From positions 1 to 64,000 of the forward strand of contig JAWNZC010000299.1 of the NCBI GenBank assembly GCA_035771165.1: 64,000 nt of DNA. The letters run 5' to 3'. This DNA comes from Paragorgia papillata (taxonomy: Eukaryota; Cnidaria; Anthozoa; Scleralcyonacea; Coralliidae). The notes below the pieces were generated by a model. The model ran no database searches and was not told the DNA's origin. It was given only the letters and a program-made list of their open reading frames with translations. Positions 28,762 to 40,252 of the stretch are shown here, in pieces. The number at the start of each line of letters is the position of its first letter. Positions within the stretch are counted from its first letter, which is position 1. The translations under genes were made by a program, and so were the position numbers.

Positions 28762-30203
28762 TTAAACGAAATTTTTAGATTTTTTGAGCATCCCGGCCCT
28801 GCAACAAAATTTTGAGATTTTTTGACTACCCAGCCTTCTCAAAAAATATTGAGGCTTTTTGACCACTCCGGCGCTGCGAGAAAATTTGGAGATTTTTTGA
28901 TCACCCTGGCACTGCGACAAAATTTTGAGATTTTTTGAGCACTCCGGCGCTGCAACAAAATTTGGAGATTTTTTGATCACTCCGGACTTAAACGAAATTT
29001 TTAGATTTTTTGTTCATCCCGGCCCTGCAACAAAATTTTGAGGTTTTTTGACTACCCCGGCCTTGCCAAAAAATATTCAGACTTTTTAACCACTCCGGCG
29101 ACGGGACAAAATTTTGAGATTTTTTGACCACTCCGGCGCTGCGACAAAATTTGGAGATTTTTTGACCACCCCGGACCTGCAACAAAATTTTGAGATTTTT
29201 TGACCACCCCGGCCCTGTCAAAAAATATTGAGACTTTTTGACCACTCCGGCCATGCGACAAAATTTTGAGATTGGTTGAGCAACCCGGCCCTGTCAAAAA
29301 ATATTGAGACTTTTCTACCACTCCGCCGCTGCGACAAAATTTGGAGACTTTTTGATCACCCTGGCCCTGTCAAAAAATATTGAGACTTTTTGACCACTCC
29401 AGCGATGCGACAAAATTTTGAGATTTTTTGACCACCCCGGTCCTGCGAGAAAATTTTGAGATTTTTGACCGCCACGGCCCTGCTACAAAGTTTTTAGATT
29501 TTTTGACCACTCCGGCCCAGCGACAAAATCGGAGATTTTTGATCACCTGGCCCTGCGACAAAATTTTGAGATTTTTTGACCACCCCGGCCTTGTCAAAAA
29601 ATATTGAGACTTTTTGACCACTCCGGCGATGCGACAAAATTTTGAGATTGTTTCTGCACCCCGGCCCTGTCAAAAAATATTGAGACTTTTTGACCACTCC
29701 AGCGATGCGACAAAATTTTGAGGTTTTTTGACCACCCCGGTCCTGCGAGAAAATTTTGAGATTTTTGACCGCCACGGCCCTGCTACAAAGTTTTTAGATT
29801 TTTTGACCACTCCGGCCCAGCGACAAAATCGGAGATTTTTGATCACCTGGCCCTGCGACAAAATTTTGAGATTTTTTGACCACTCCGGCGCTGCGAGAAA
29901 ATTTGGAGATTTTTTGATCACCCTGGCACTGCGACAAAACTTGGAGATTTTTTGATCACCCTGGCGCTGCGACAAAATTTTGAGATTTTTTGACCACTCC
30001 GGCGCTGCGAGAAAATTTGCAGATTTTTTGATCACCCTGGCCAAGCGACAAAACTTGGAGATTTTTTGATCACCCTGGCGCTGCGAGAAAATTTTGAGAT
30101 TTTTTGACCACTCAGGCGCTGCGAGAAAATTTGGAGATTTTTTGATCACCCTGGCGCTGCGACAAAATTTTGAGATTTTTTGACCACTCCGGCGCTGCGA
30201 CAA
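28762..30203. repeat. Higher-order satellite block, near-identical partner of 9698-11139
   Basis: This is the downstream copy of the block at 9698-11139, at a fixed offset of 19,064 bp with no net indel over about 1.4 kb. It shares the same rare variant monomers and differs by scattered substitutions only. Confidence 0.8.
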
Positions 30204-33200
30204 AATTTGGAGATTTTTTGATCACCCCGGCCCAGAGACAAAATTTGGAGATTTTTTGACTACCCCGGCCCTGCAACAAAATTTTTAGATTTTTTGACTA
30301 CCCCGGCCTTGTCAAAAAATATTGAGACTTTTTGACCACTCCGATCCGGCGATGCGACGAAATTTTGATATTTTTTAACCACTCCGGCCCTGCGACAAAA
30401 TTCTGAGATTTCTTGACCATCCCGGACTTAAACGAAATTTTTAGATTTTTTGAGCATCCCGGCCCTGCAACAAAATTTTGAGATTTTTTGACTACCCCGG
30501 CCTTGTCAAAAAATATTGAGACTTTTTGACCACTCTGGCGATGCGACAAAATTTTGAGATTCTTTGACCACTCCGGCGCTGCGACAAAATTTTGAGATTT
30601 TTTGACCACCCCGGCCCTGCGACAAAATTTTTGGATTTTTTGATCACCCTGGCGCTGCGACAAAATTTTGAGATTTTTTGACCACTCCGGCGCTGCGAGA
30701 AAATTTGGAGATTTTTTGATCACCCTGGCGCTGCGACAAAATTTTGAGATTTTTTGACCACTCCGTCGCTGCGACAAAATTTGGAGATTTTTTGACCACC
30801 CCGGCCCTGCAACAAAATTTTGAGATTTTTTGAGCATCCCGGTCCTGCCACAAAATTTTGAGATTTTTTGACTACCCCGGCCTTGTCAAAAAATATTGAG
30901 ACTTTTTGACCACTCCGGCGATGCGACAAAATTTTGAGATTTTTTGATCACCCTGGCACTGCGACAAAATTTGGAGATTTTTTCATCACCCCGGCCCAGA
31001 GACAAAATTTTGAGATTTTTTGACCACCCCGGCCTTGTCAAAAAATATTGAGACTTTTTGACTACTCCGGCGATGCGACAAAATTTTGTGATTTTTTGAC
31101 CACCCCGGACTTAAACGAAATTTTTAGATTTTTTGAGCATCCGGCCCTGCAACAAAATTTTGAGATTTTTTGACTACCCCGGCCTTGTCAAAAAATATTG
31201 AGACTTTTTGACCACTCCGGCGATGCGACAAAATTTTGAGATTTTTTGACCACTCCGGCGCTGCGAGAAAATTTGGAGATTCTTTGATCACCCTGGCACT
31301 GCGACAAAACTTGGAGATTTTTTGATCACCCTGGCGCTGCGACAAAATTTTGAGATTTTTTGACCACTCCGGCCTTGTCAAAAAATATTGAGACTTTTTG
31401 ACCACTCCGGCGATGCGACAAAATTTTGAGATTTTTTGACTACTCCGGCGCTGCGAGAAAATTTGGAGATTTTTTGATCACCCTGGCACTGCGACAAAAC
31501 TTGGAGATTTTTTGATCACCCTGGCGCTGCGACAAAATTTTGAGATTTTTTGACCACTCCGGCGCTGCGAGAAAATTTGCAGATTTTTTCATCACCCTGG
31601 CCAAGCGACAAAACTTGGAGATTTTTTGATCACCCTGGCGCTGCGACAAAATTTTGAGATTTTTTGACCACTGAGGCGCTGCGAGAAAATTTGGAGATTT
31701 TTTGATCACCCTGGCGCTGCGACAAAATTTTGAGATTTTTTGACCACTCCGGCGCTGCGACAAAATTTGGAGATTTTTTGATCACCCCGGCCCAGAGACA
31801 AAATTCTGAGATTTCTTGACCATCCCGGACTTAAACGAAATTTTTAGATTTTTTGAGCATCCCGGCCCTGCAACAAAATTTTGAGATTTTTTGACTACCC
31901 CGGCCTTGTCAAAAAATATTGAGACTTTTTGACCACTCTGGCGATGCGACAAAATTTTGAGATTCTTTGACCACTCCGGCGCTGCGAGAAAATTTGGAGA
32001 TTTTTTGATCACCCTGGCGCTGCGACAAAATTTTGAGATTTTTTGACCACCCCGGCCCTGCGACAAAATTTTTGGATTTTTTGATCACCCTGGCGCTGCG
32101 ACAAAATTTTGAGATTTTTTGACCACTCCGTCGCTGCGACAAAATTTGGAGATTTTTTGACCACCCCGGCCCTGCAACAAAATTTTGAGATTTTTTGAGC
32201 ATCCCGGTCCTGCCACAAAATTTTGAGATTTTTTGACTACCCCGGCCTTGTCAAAAAATATTGAGACTTTTTGACCACTCCGATCCGGCGATGCGACGAA
32301 ATTTTGAGATTTTTTAACCACTCCGGCCCTGCAACAAAATTCTGAGATTTTTTGACCACCCCGGACTTAAACGAAATTTTTAGATTTTTTGAGCATCCGG
32401 CCCTGCAACAAAATTTTGAGATTTTTTGACTACCCCGGCCTTGTCAAAAAATATTGAGACTTTTTGACCACTCCGGCGATGCGACAAAATTTTGAGATTT
32501 TTTGATCACCCTGGCACTGCGACAAAATTTGGAGATTTTTTCATCACCCCGGCCCAGAGACAAAATTTTGAGATTTTTTGACCACCCCGGCCTTGTCAAA
32601 AAATATTGAGACTTTTTGACTACTCCGGCGATGCGACAAAATTTTGTGATTTTTTGACCACCCCGGACTTAAACGAAATTTTTAGATTTTTTGAGCATCC
32701 CGGCCCTGCAACAAAATTTTGAGATTTTTTGACTACCCAGCCTTCTCAAAAAATATTGAGGCTTTTTGACCACTCCGGCGCTGCGAGAAAATTTGGAGAT
32801 TTTTTGATCACCCTGGCACTGCGACAAAATTTTGAGATTTTTTGAGCACTCCGGCGCTGCAACAAAATTTGGAGATTTTTTGATCACTCCGGAATTAAAC
32901 GAAATTTTTAGATTTTTTGTTCATCCCGGCCCTGCAACAAAATTTTGAGGTTTTTTGACTACCCCAGCCTTGTCAAAAAATATTGAGACTTTTTAACCAC
33001 TCCGGCGACGGGACAAAATTTTGAGATTTTTTGACCACTCCGGCGCTGCGACAAAATTTGGAAATTTTTTGACCACCCCGGACCTGCAACAAAATTTTGA
33101 GATTTTTTGACCACCCCGGCCCTGTCAAAAAATATTGAGACTTTTTGACCACTCCGGCGATGCGACAAAATTTTGAGATTGGTTGAGCAACCCGGCCCTG

Positions 33201-34389
33201 TCAAAAAATATTGAGACTTTTCTACCACTCCGCCGCTGCCACAAAATTTGGACACTTTTTGATCACCCTGGCACTGCGACAAAATTTGGAGATTTTTTGA
33301 TCACCCTGGCCCTGCGACAAAATTTTGAGATTTTTTTATCACCCTGGCGCTGCGACAAAATTTTGAGATTTTTTGACCACCCCGGCCCTGTCAAAAAATA
33401 TTGAGACTTTTTGACCACTCCGGCGATGCGACAAAATTTTGAGATTGTTTGAGCAACCCGGCCCTGTCAAAAAATATTGAGACTTTTCTACCACTCCGCC
33501 GCTGCGACAAAATTTGGAGACTTTTTGACCACCCCGGTCCTGCGACAAAATTTTGAGATTTTTGACCGCCACGGCCCTGCTACAAAGTTTTTAGTTTTTT
33601 GACCACTCCGGCCCAGCGACAAAATCGGAGATTTTTGATCACCTGGCCCTGCGACAAAATTTTGAGATTTTTTGACCACCCCGGCCTTGTCAAAAAATAT
33701 TGAGACTTTTTGACCACTCCGGCGATGCGACAAAATTTTGAGATTGTTTGAGCAACCCGGCCCTGTCAAAAAATATTGAGACTTTTCTACCACTCCGCCG
33801 CTGCGACAAAATTTGGAGACTTTTTGATCACCCTGGCACTGCGACAAAATTTGGAGATTTTTTGATCACCCTGGCCCTGCGACAAAATTTTGAGGTTTTT
33901 TGACCACTCCGGCGCAGCGAGAAAATTTGGAGATTTTTTGATCACCCTGGCACTGCGACAAAATTTGGAGATTTTTTGATCACCCTGGCCCAGCGACAAA
34001 ACTTGGAGATTTTTTGATCACCCTGGCGCTGCGACAAAATTTTGAGATTTTTTGACCACTCCGGCGCTGCGAGAAAATTTGGAGATTTTTTGATCACCCT
34101 GGCCCAGCGACAAAACTTGGAGATTTTTTGATCACCCTGGCGCTGCGACAAAATTTTGAGATTTTTTGACCACTCCGGCGCTGCGAGAAAATTTTGAAAT
34201 TTTTTGATCACCCTGGCGCTGCGACAAAATTTTGAGATTTTTTGACCACTCGGGCGCTGCGACAAAATTTTGAGATTTTTTGATCACCCCGGCCCAGAGA
34301 CAAAATTTGGAGATTTTTTGACTACCCCGGCCCTGCAACAAAATTTTGAGATTTTTTGAGCATCCCGGTCCTGCCACAAAATTTTGAGA

Positions 34390-34980
34390 TTTTTTGACTA
34401 CCCCGGCCTTGTCAAAAAATATTGAGACTTTTTGACCACTCCGATCCGGCGATGCGACGAAATTTTGAGATTTTTTAACCACTCCGGCCCTGCGACAAAA
34501 TTCTGAGATTTTTTGACCATCCCGGACTTAAACGAAATTTTTAGATTTTTTGAGCATCCCGGTCCTGCCACAAAATTTTGACATTTTTTGACTACCCCGG
34601 CCTTGTCAAAAAATATTGAGACTTTTTGACCACTCCGATCCGGCGATGCGACGAAATTTTGAGATTTTTTAACCACTCCGGCCCTGCAACAAAATTCTGA
34701 GATTTTTTGACCACCCCGGACTTAAACGAAATTTTTAGATTTTTTGAGCATCCCGGTCCTGCCACAAAATTTTGACATTTTTTGACTACCCCGGCCTTGT
34801 CAAAAAATATTGAGACTTTTTGACCACTCCGATCCGGCGATGCGACGAAATTTTGAGATTTTTTAACCACTCCGGCCCTGCGACAAAATTATGAGATTTT
34901 TTGACCACCCCGGCCTTGTCAAAAAATATTGAGACTTTTTGACCACTCCGGCGATGCGACAAAATTTTGAGATTGTTTGA
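34390..34980. repeat. Short higher-order unit of 194 bp (five monomers)
   Basis: A five-monomer unit marked by the insertion CCGATCCGGCGATGCGACG is repeated in tandem: GACTACC landmarks lie at 34590 and 34784, 194 bp apart. The same unit returns singly at 35740, 35934 and 36318, and with interruptions from 8730 onward. Confidence 0.75.
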
Positions 34981-37689
34981 GCAACCCGGCCCTGTAAAAA
35001 AATATTGAGACTTTTCTACCACTCCGCCGCTGCGACAAAATTTGGAGACTTTTTGATCACCCTGGCACTGCGACAAAATTTGGAGATTTTTTGATCACCC
35101 TGGCCCTGCGACAAAATTTTGAGGTTTTTTGACCACTCCGGCGCAGCGAGAAAATTTGGAGATTTTTTGATCACCCTGGCACTGCGACAAAATTTGGAGA
35201 TTTTTTGATCACCCTGGCCCAGCGACAAAACTTGGAGATTTTTTGATCAACCTGGCGCTGCGACAAAATTTTGAGATTTTTTGACCACTCCGGCGCTGCG
35301 AGAAAATTTGGAGATTTTTTGATAACCCTGGCCCAGCGACAAAATTGGAGATTTTTTGATCACCCTGGCGCTGCGACAAAATTTTGAGATTTTTTGACCA
35401 CTCCGGCGCTGCGAGAAAATTTTGAGATTTTTTGATCACCCCGGCCCAGAGACAAAATTTGGAGATTTTTTGACTACCCCGGCCCTGCAACAAAATTTTG
35501 AGATTTTTTGACCACTCGGGCGCTGCGAGAAAATTTGGAGATTTTTTGATCACCCTGGCGCTGCGACAAAATTTTGAGATTTTTTGACCACTCGGGCGCT
35601 GCGACAAAATTTTGAGATTTTTTGATCACCCCGGCCAAGAGACAAAATTTGGAGATTTTTTGACTACCCCGGCCCTGCAACAAAATTTTGAGATTTTTTG
35701 AGCATCCCGGTCCTGCCACAAAATTTTGACATTTTTTGACTACCCCGGCCTTGTCAAAAAATATTGAGACTTTTTGACCACTCCGATCCGGCGATGCGAC
35801 GAAATTTTGAGATTTTTTAACCACTCCGGCCCTGCGACAAAATTCTGAGATTTTTTGACGATCCCGGACTTAAACGAAATTTTTAGATTTTTTGAGCATC
35901 CCGGTCCTGCCACAAAATTTTGAGATTTTTTGACTACCCCGGCCTTGTCAAAAAATATTGAGACTTTTTGACCACTCCGATCCGGCGATGCGACGAAATT
36001 TTGAGATTTTTTAACCACTCCGGCCCTGCAACAAAATTCTGAGATTTTTTGACCACCCCGGACTTAAACGAAATTTTTAGATTTTTTGAGCATCCCGGCC
36101 CTGCAACAAAATTTTGAGATTTTTTGACTACCCCGGCCTTGTCAAAAAATATTGAGACTTTTTGACCACTCCGGCGATGCGACAAAATTTTGAGATTTTT
36201 TGATCACCCCGGCCCAGAGACAAAATTTGGAGATTTTCTGACTACCCCGACCCTGCAACAAAATTTTGAGATTTTTTGAGCATCCCGGTCCTGCCACAAA
36301 ATTTTGAGATTTTTTCACTACCCCGGCCTTGTCAAAAAATATTGAGACTTTTTGACCACTCCGATCCGGCGATGCGACGAAATTTTGAGATTTTTTAACC
36401 ACTCCGGCCCTGCGACAAAATTCTGAGATTTTTTGACCATCCCGGACTTAAACGAAATTTTTAGATTTTTTGAGCATCCCGGTCCTGCCACAAAATTTTG
36501 ACATTTTTTGACAACCCCGGCCTTGTCAAAAAATATTGAGACTTTTTGACCACGCCGATCCGGCGATGCGACGAAATTTTGAGATTTTTTAACCACTCCG
36601 GCCCTGCAACAAAATTCTGAGATTTTTTGACCACCCCGGACTTAAACGAAATTTTTAGATTTTTTGAGCATCCCGGCCCTGCAACAAAATTTTGAGGTTT
36701 TTTGACTACCCCGGCCTTGTCAAAAAATATTGAGACTTTTTAACCACTCCGGCGACGGGACAAAATTTTGAGATTTTTTGACCACTCCGGCGCTGCGACA
36801 AAATTTGGAGATTTTTTGACCACCCCGGACCTGCAACAAAATTTTGAGATTTTTTGACCACTCAGGCGATGCGACAAAATTTTGAGATTGTTTGAGCAAC
36901 CCGGCCCTGTCAAAAAATATTGAGACTTTTCTACCACTCCGCCGCTGCGACAAAATTTGGAGACTTTTTGATCACCCTGGCACTGCGACAAAATTTGGAG
37001 ATTTTTTGATCACCCTGGCCCTGCGACAAAATTTTGAGATTTTTTTATCACCCTGGCGCTGCGACAAAATTTTGAGATTTTTTGACCACCCCGGCCCTGT
37101 CAAAAAATATTGAGACTTTTTGACAACTCCGGCGATGCGACAAAATTTTGAGATTGTTTGAGCAACCCGGCCCTGTAAAAAAATATTGAGACTTTTCTAC
37201 CACTCCGCCGCTGCGACAAAATTTGGAGACTTTTTGATCACCCTGGCACTGCGACAAAATTTGGAGATTTTTTGATCACCCTGGCCCTGCGACAAAATTT
37301 TGAGATTTTTTTATCACCCTGGTGCTGCGACAAAATTTTGAGATTTTTTGACCACCCCGGCCCTGTCAAAAAATATTGAGACTTTTGGACCACTCCGGCG
37401 ATGCGACAAAATTTTGAGATTGTTTGAGCACCCCGGCCCTGCCAAAAAATATTGAGACTTTTTGACCACTCCAGCGATGCGACAAAATTTTCAGATTTTT
37501 TGACCACCCCGGTCCTGCGAGAAAATTTTGAGATTTTTGACCGAAACGGCCCTGCTACAAAGTTTTTAGGTTTTTTGACCACTCCGGCCCAGCGACAAAA
37601 TCGGAGATTTTTGATCACCTGGCCCTGCGACAAAATTTTGAGATTTTTTGACCACCCCGGCCTTGTCAAAAAATATTGAGACTTTTTTA

Positions 37690-39880
37690 CCACTCCGGCG
37701 CTGCGAGAAAATTTGGAGATTTTTTGACCGCCCCGGCCCTGTCAAAAAATCTTGAGACTTTTTGACCACTCCGGCGATGCGACAAAATTTTGTGATTTTT
37801 TGAGCACCCTGGCACTGCAACAAAATTTTGAGATTTTTTGACCACTCCGGCGGTGCGACAAAATTTGGAGACTTTTTGATCACCCTGGCACTGCGACAAA
37901 ATTTTGAGATTTTTTGACCACTCCGGCCCTGCGACAAAATTTGAGATTTTTTGACAACCCCGGACTTACACGAAATTTTTAGATTTTTTGTTCATCCCGG
38001 CCCTGCAACAAAATTTTGAGGTTTTTTGACTACCCCGGCCTTGTCAAAAAATATTGAGACTTTTTAACCACTCCAGCGACGCGACAAAATTTTGAGATTT
38101 TTTTACCACGCCGGCGCTGCGAGAAAATTTGGAGATTTTTTGATCACCGTGGCCCTGCGACAAAATTTGGAGATTTTTTGATCACCCTGGCCCTGCGACA
38201 AAATTTGGAGGTTTTTTTATCACCCCAGTCCTGTGACAAAATTTTGAGATTTTTGACCACCCAGGGCCTGCGACAAAATTTTGAGATTTTTTGATCACCC
38301 TGGCCCTGCGACAAAATTTGGAGATTTTTTGATCACCCTGGCCCTGCGACAAAATTTTGAGATTTTTTGACCGCCCCGGCCCTGTCAAAAAATCTTGAGA
38401 CTTTTTGACCACTCCGGCGATGCGACAAAATTTTGTGATTTTTTGAGCACCCTGGCGCTGCAACAAAATTTTGAGATTTTTTGACCACTCCGGCGGTGCG
38501 ACAAAATTTGGAGACTTTTTGATCACCCTGGCACTGCGACAAAATTTGGAGATTTTTTGATCTCCCTGGCCCTGCGACAAAATTTGGAGATTTTTTGATC
38601 ACCCTGGCCCTGCGACAAAATTTGGAGATTTTTTGACCACCCTGGCCCTGAGACAAAATTTGGACATTTTTTGATCACCGTGGCCCTGCGAAAAAATTTG
38701 AAGATTTTTTGATCACCCTGGCCCTGTGACAAAATTTGGAGGTTTTTTGATTACCCTGGCCCTGCGACAAAATTTGAAGATTTTTTGATCACCCCGGCCC
38801 TGTCAAAAAATATTGAGACATTTTTACCACTCCGGCGATGCGAGAAAATTTTGAGAATTTTTGACCACACCGGCCCTGCAACAAAATTTGGAGATTTTTT
38901 GATCACCCTGGCCCTGCGACAAAATTTGGAGATTTTTTGATCACCGTGGCCCTGGGACAAAATTTTGAGATTTTTTTACCACCCCGGCCCTGTCAAAAAA
39001 TATTGAGACTTTTTGACGACTCAGGCGATGCGACAAAATTTTCAGATTGTTTGAGCACCCCGGCCCTGTCAAAAAATACTGAGACTTTTTGACCACTCCG
39101 GCGATGCGAAAAAATTTTGAGATTTTTAGAGTACCCCGGCCCTGCAACAAAATTTTGAGATTTTTTGACCACTCCGGCGCTGCGACAAAATTTGGAGACT
39201 TTTTGATCACCCTGGCACTGCGACAAAATTTGGAGATTTTTTTATCTCCCTGGCCCTGCGACAAAATTTGGAGATTTTTTGACCACCCTTGCCCACCGAG
39301 AAAGTTTTGAGATTTTTTGACCACCCTATCCTTGCAACAAAATTTTGAGATCTTTTGACCACACGAGCCCTGCGAAAAATTTTTGAATTTTTTGACCAGC
39401 CCGGCCCTGCTACAAAATTTTGAGATTTTTGACCACCCCGGCCCTGCGACAAAGTTTTGAGAGTTTTTGACCACCCCGGCCCTGCGACAAAATTCTGAGA
39501 TTGTTTTGACCACCCTGGCCCTACGACAAAATTCTGAGATTTTTTTACCACCCCGCTCCTGTGACAAAATTTTGAGATTTTTTGACCACCCCGCTCCTGT
39601 GACAAAATTTTGAGATTTTTTGACCACCCCGGCCCTGCTACAAAATTTTGAGATTTTTTGACCACCCCGGCCTTGCAACAAAATTTTGAGATCTTTTGAC
39701 CACACCGGCCCTGCGAAAATTTTTTGGGTTTTTTGACCAGCCCGGCCCTGCTACTAAATTTTGAGATTTTTGACCACCCCGGCCCTGCGACAAAGTTTTG
39801 AGAGTTTTTGACCGCCCCGGCCCTGCGACAAAATTCTGAGATTGTTTTGACCACCCTGGCCCTGCGACAAAATTCTGAGT
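37690..39880. repeat. Diverged right shoulder of the satellite array
   Basis: From about 37.7 kb the higher-order pattern fades. Monomers of the GCGACAAAATTTGGAGATTT kind run in long homogeneous stretches, then become irregular, with variants such as CGACAAAGTTTTGAGAGTTT and CGACAAAATTCTGAGATTGT. This is the pattern expected at the edge of an array, where recombination homogenises less. Confidence 0.7.
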
Positions 39881-39912
39881 TTCTGTGCTGCAAAAATTCA
39901 AGTGCTGCAATA

Positions 39913-40224
39913 AGTCGGAAACGTAAAATCAATGTCAACGGCGGAAAATACCAACAACGACGACTGGCATGTTTAGACGCTACAGTGGTAAAAAGTAAGA
40001 CTTGTGCTTGGGATAGATTGAAAGACTTTCCTAAACAGCATTTTGCTGTTGTAGAAGGAGTTTTAAGATGTAATGAATGCGGTGAAATTCTTTCTTTGAA
40101 GAAAAGCTCTATTGAAAAACATGTCAAGTCCAGGAAGCATCTAAACGGAGTGGAAAGTATTGCAAAAAGCAAGAAAGAAAACCAATCAATCGTGCAGTGT
40201 TTGAAAAAAGCAAGACAAGCGTAA
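39913..40224 (+). pseudogene. hAT transposase N-terminal part with BED-like zinc finger
   Basis: This open frame holds the N-terminal part of the hAT protein. It contains a basic stretch followed by a zinc finger of the BED type (Cys-x2-Cys, then His-x5-His; RCNECGE and HVKSRKH) encoded around 40066-40140, the usual DNA-binding module of hAT transposases. No ATG lies inside the element in this frame; the nearest upstream ATG (39808) is in satellite sequence. The frame ends at 40224, while the adjacent frame reads on through a linker into the transposase core that starts at 40253. The shift falls at a run of six A at 40204-40209. Adding one base there would join the two parts, so this is either a decayed gene or an assembly indel. 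Confidence 0.75.
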
Positions 40225-40252
40225 TATCAGTGGTTCTACACTTCCTGAAGAA

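Larger units (their letters stand above)
1..39880. repeat. 38-bp satellite tandem array (main block)
   Basis: The whole block consists of diverged copies of one 38-bp unit. Its AT-rich half reads CAAAATTTTGAGATTTTTTG and its GC-rich half contains ACCACCCCGG or ACCACTCCGG followed by CGCTGCGA-like sequence. At least three common variants alternate: the CAAAATTTTG type, a TTGTCAAAAAATATTGAGAC type and a CTTAAACGAAATTTTTAGAT type. Some junctions carry a 5-bp GATCC-like insertion. Single-base indels are scattered, more densely in the first 9 kb and the last 2 kb. On the minus strand the common monomer has no stop in any frame, and 38 is not a multiple of 3, so the array yields many Lys/Ser/Phe/Asn-rich reading frames with a 38-residue period. 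These are not credible proteins. The array is typical of pericentromeric or interstitial satellite DNA, but its chromosomal position cannot be known from the window. Confidence 0.97.

Noticed and set aside
304..39705. Dozens of open frames of 60-254 codons on the minus strand (and some on the plus strand) across the satellite
   Set aside because: All are translations of the 38-bp monomer read through all three phases, with a 38-residue period. They start and stop at monomer variants, and none has a domain or independent signal.
1..39880. CRISPR array, because of regular short repeats
   Set aside because: There are no unique spacers: the unit repeats without gaps, and the context is eukaryotic.
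39207..40172. Long minus-strand frame of 321 codons over the satellite/hAT border
   Set aside because: It is antisense to the hAT BED-finger region in its first third and satellite sequence in the rest.
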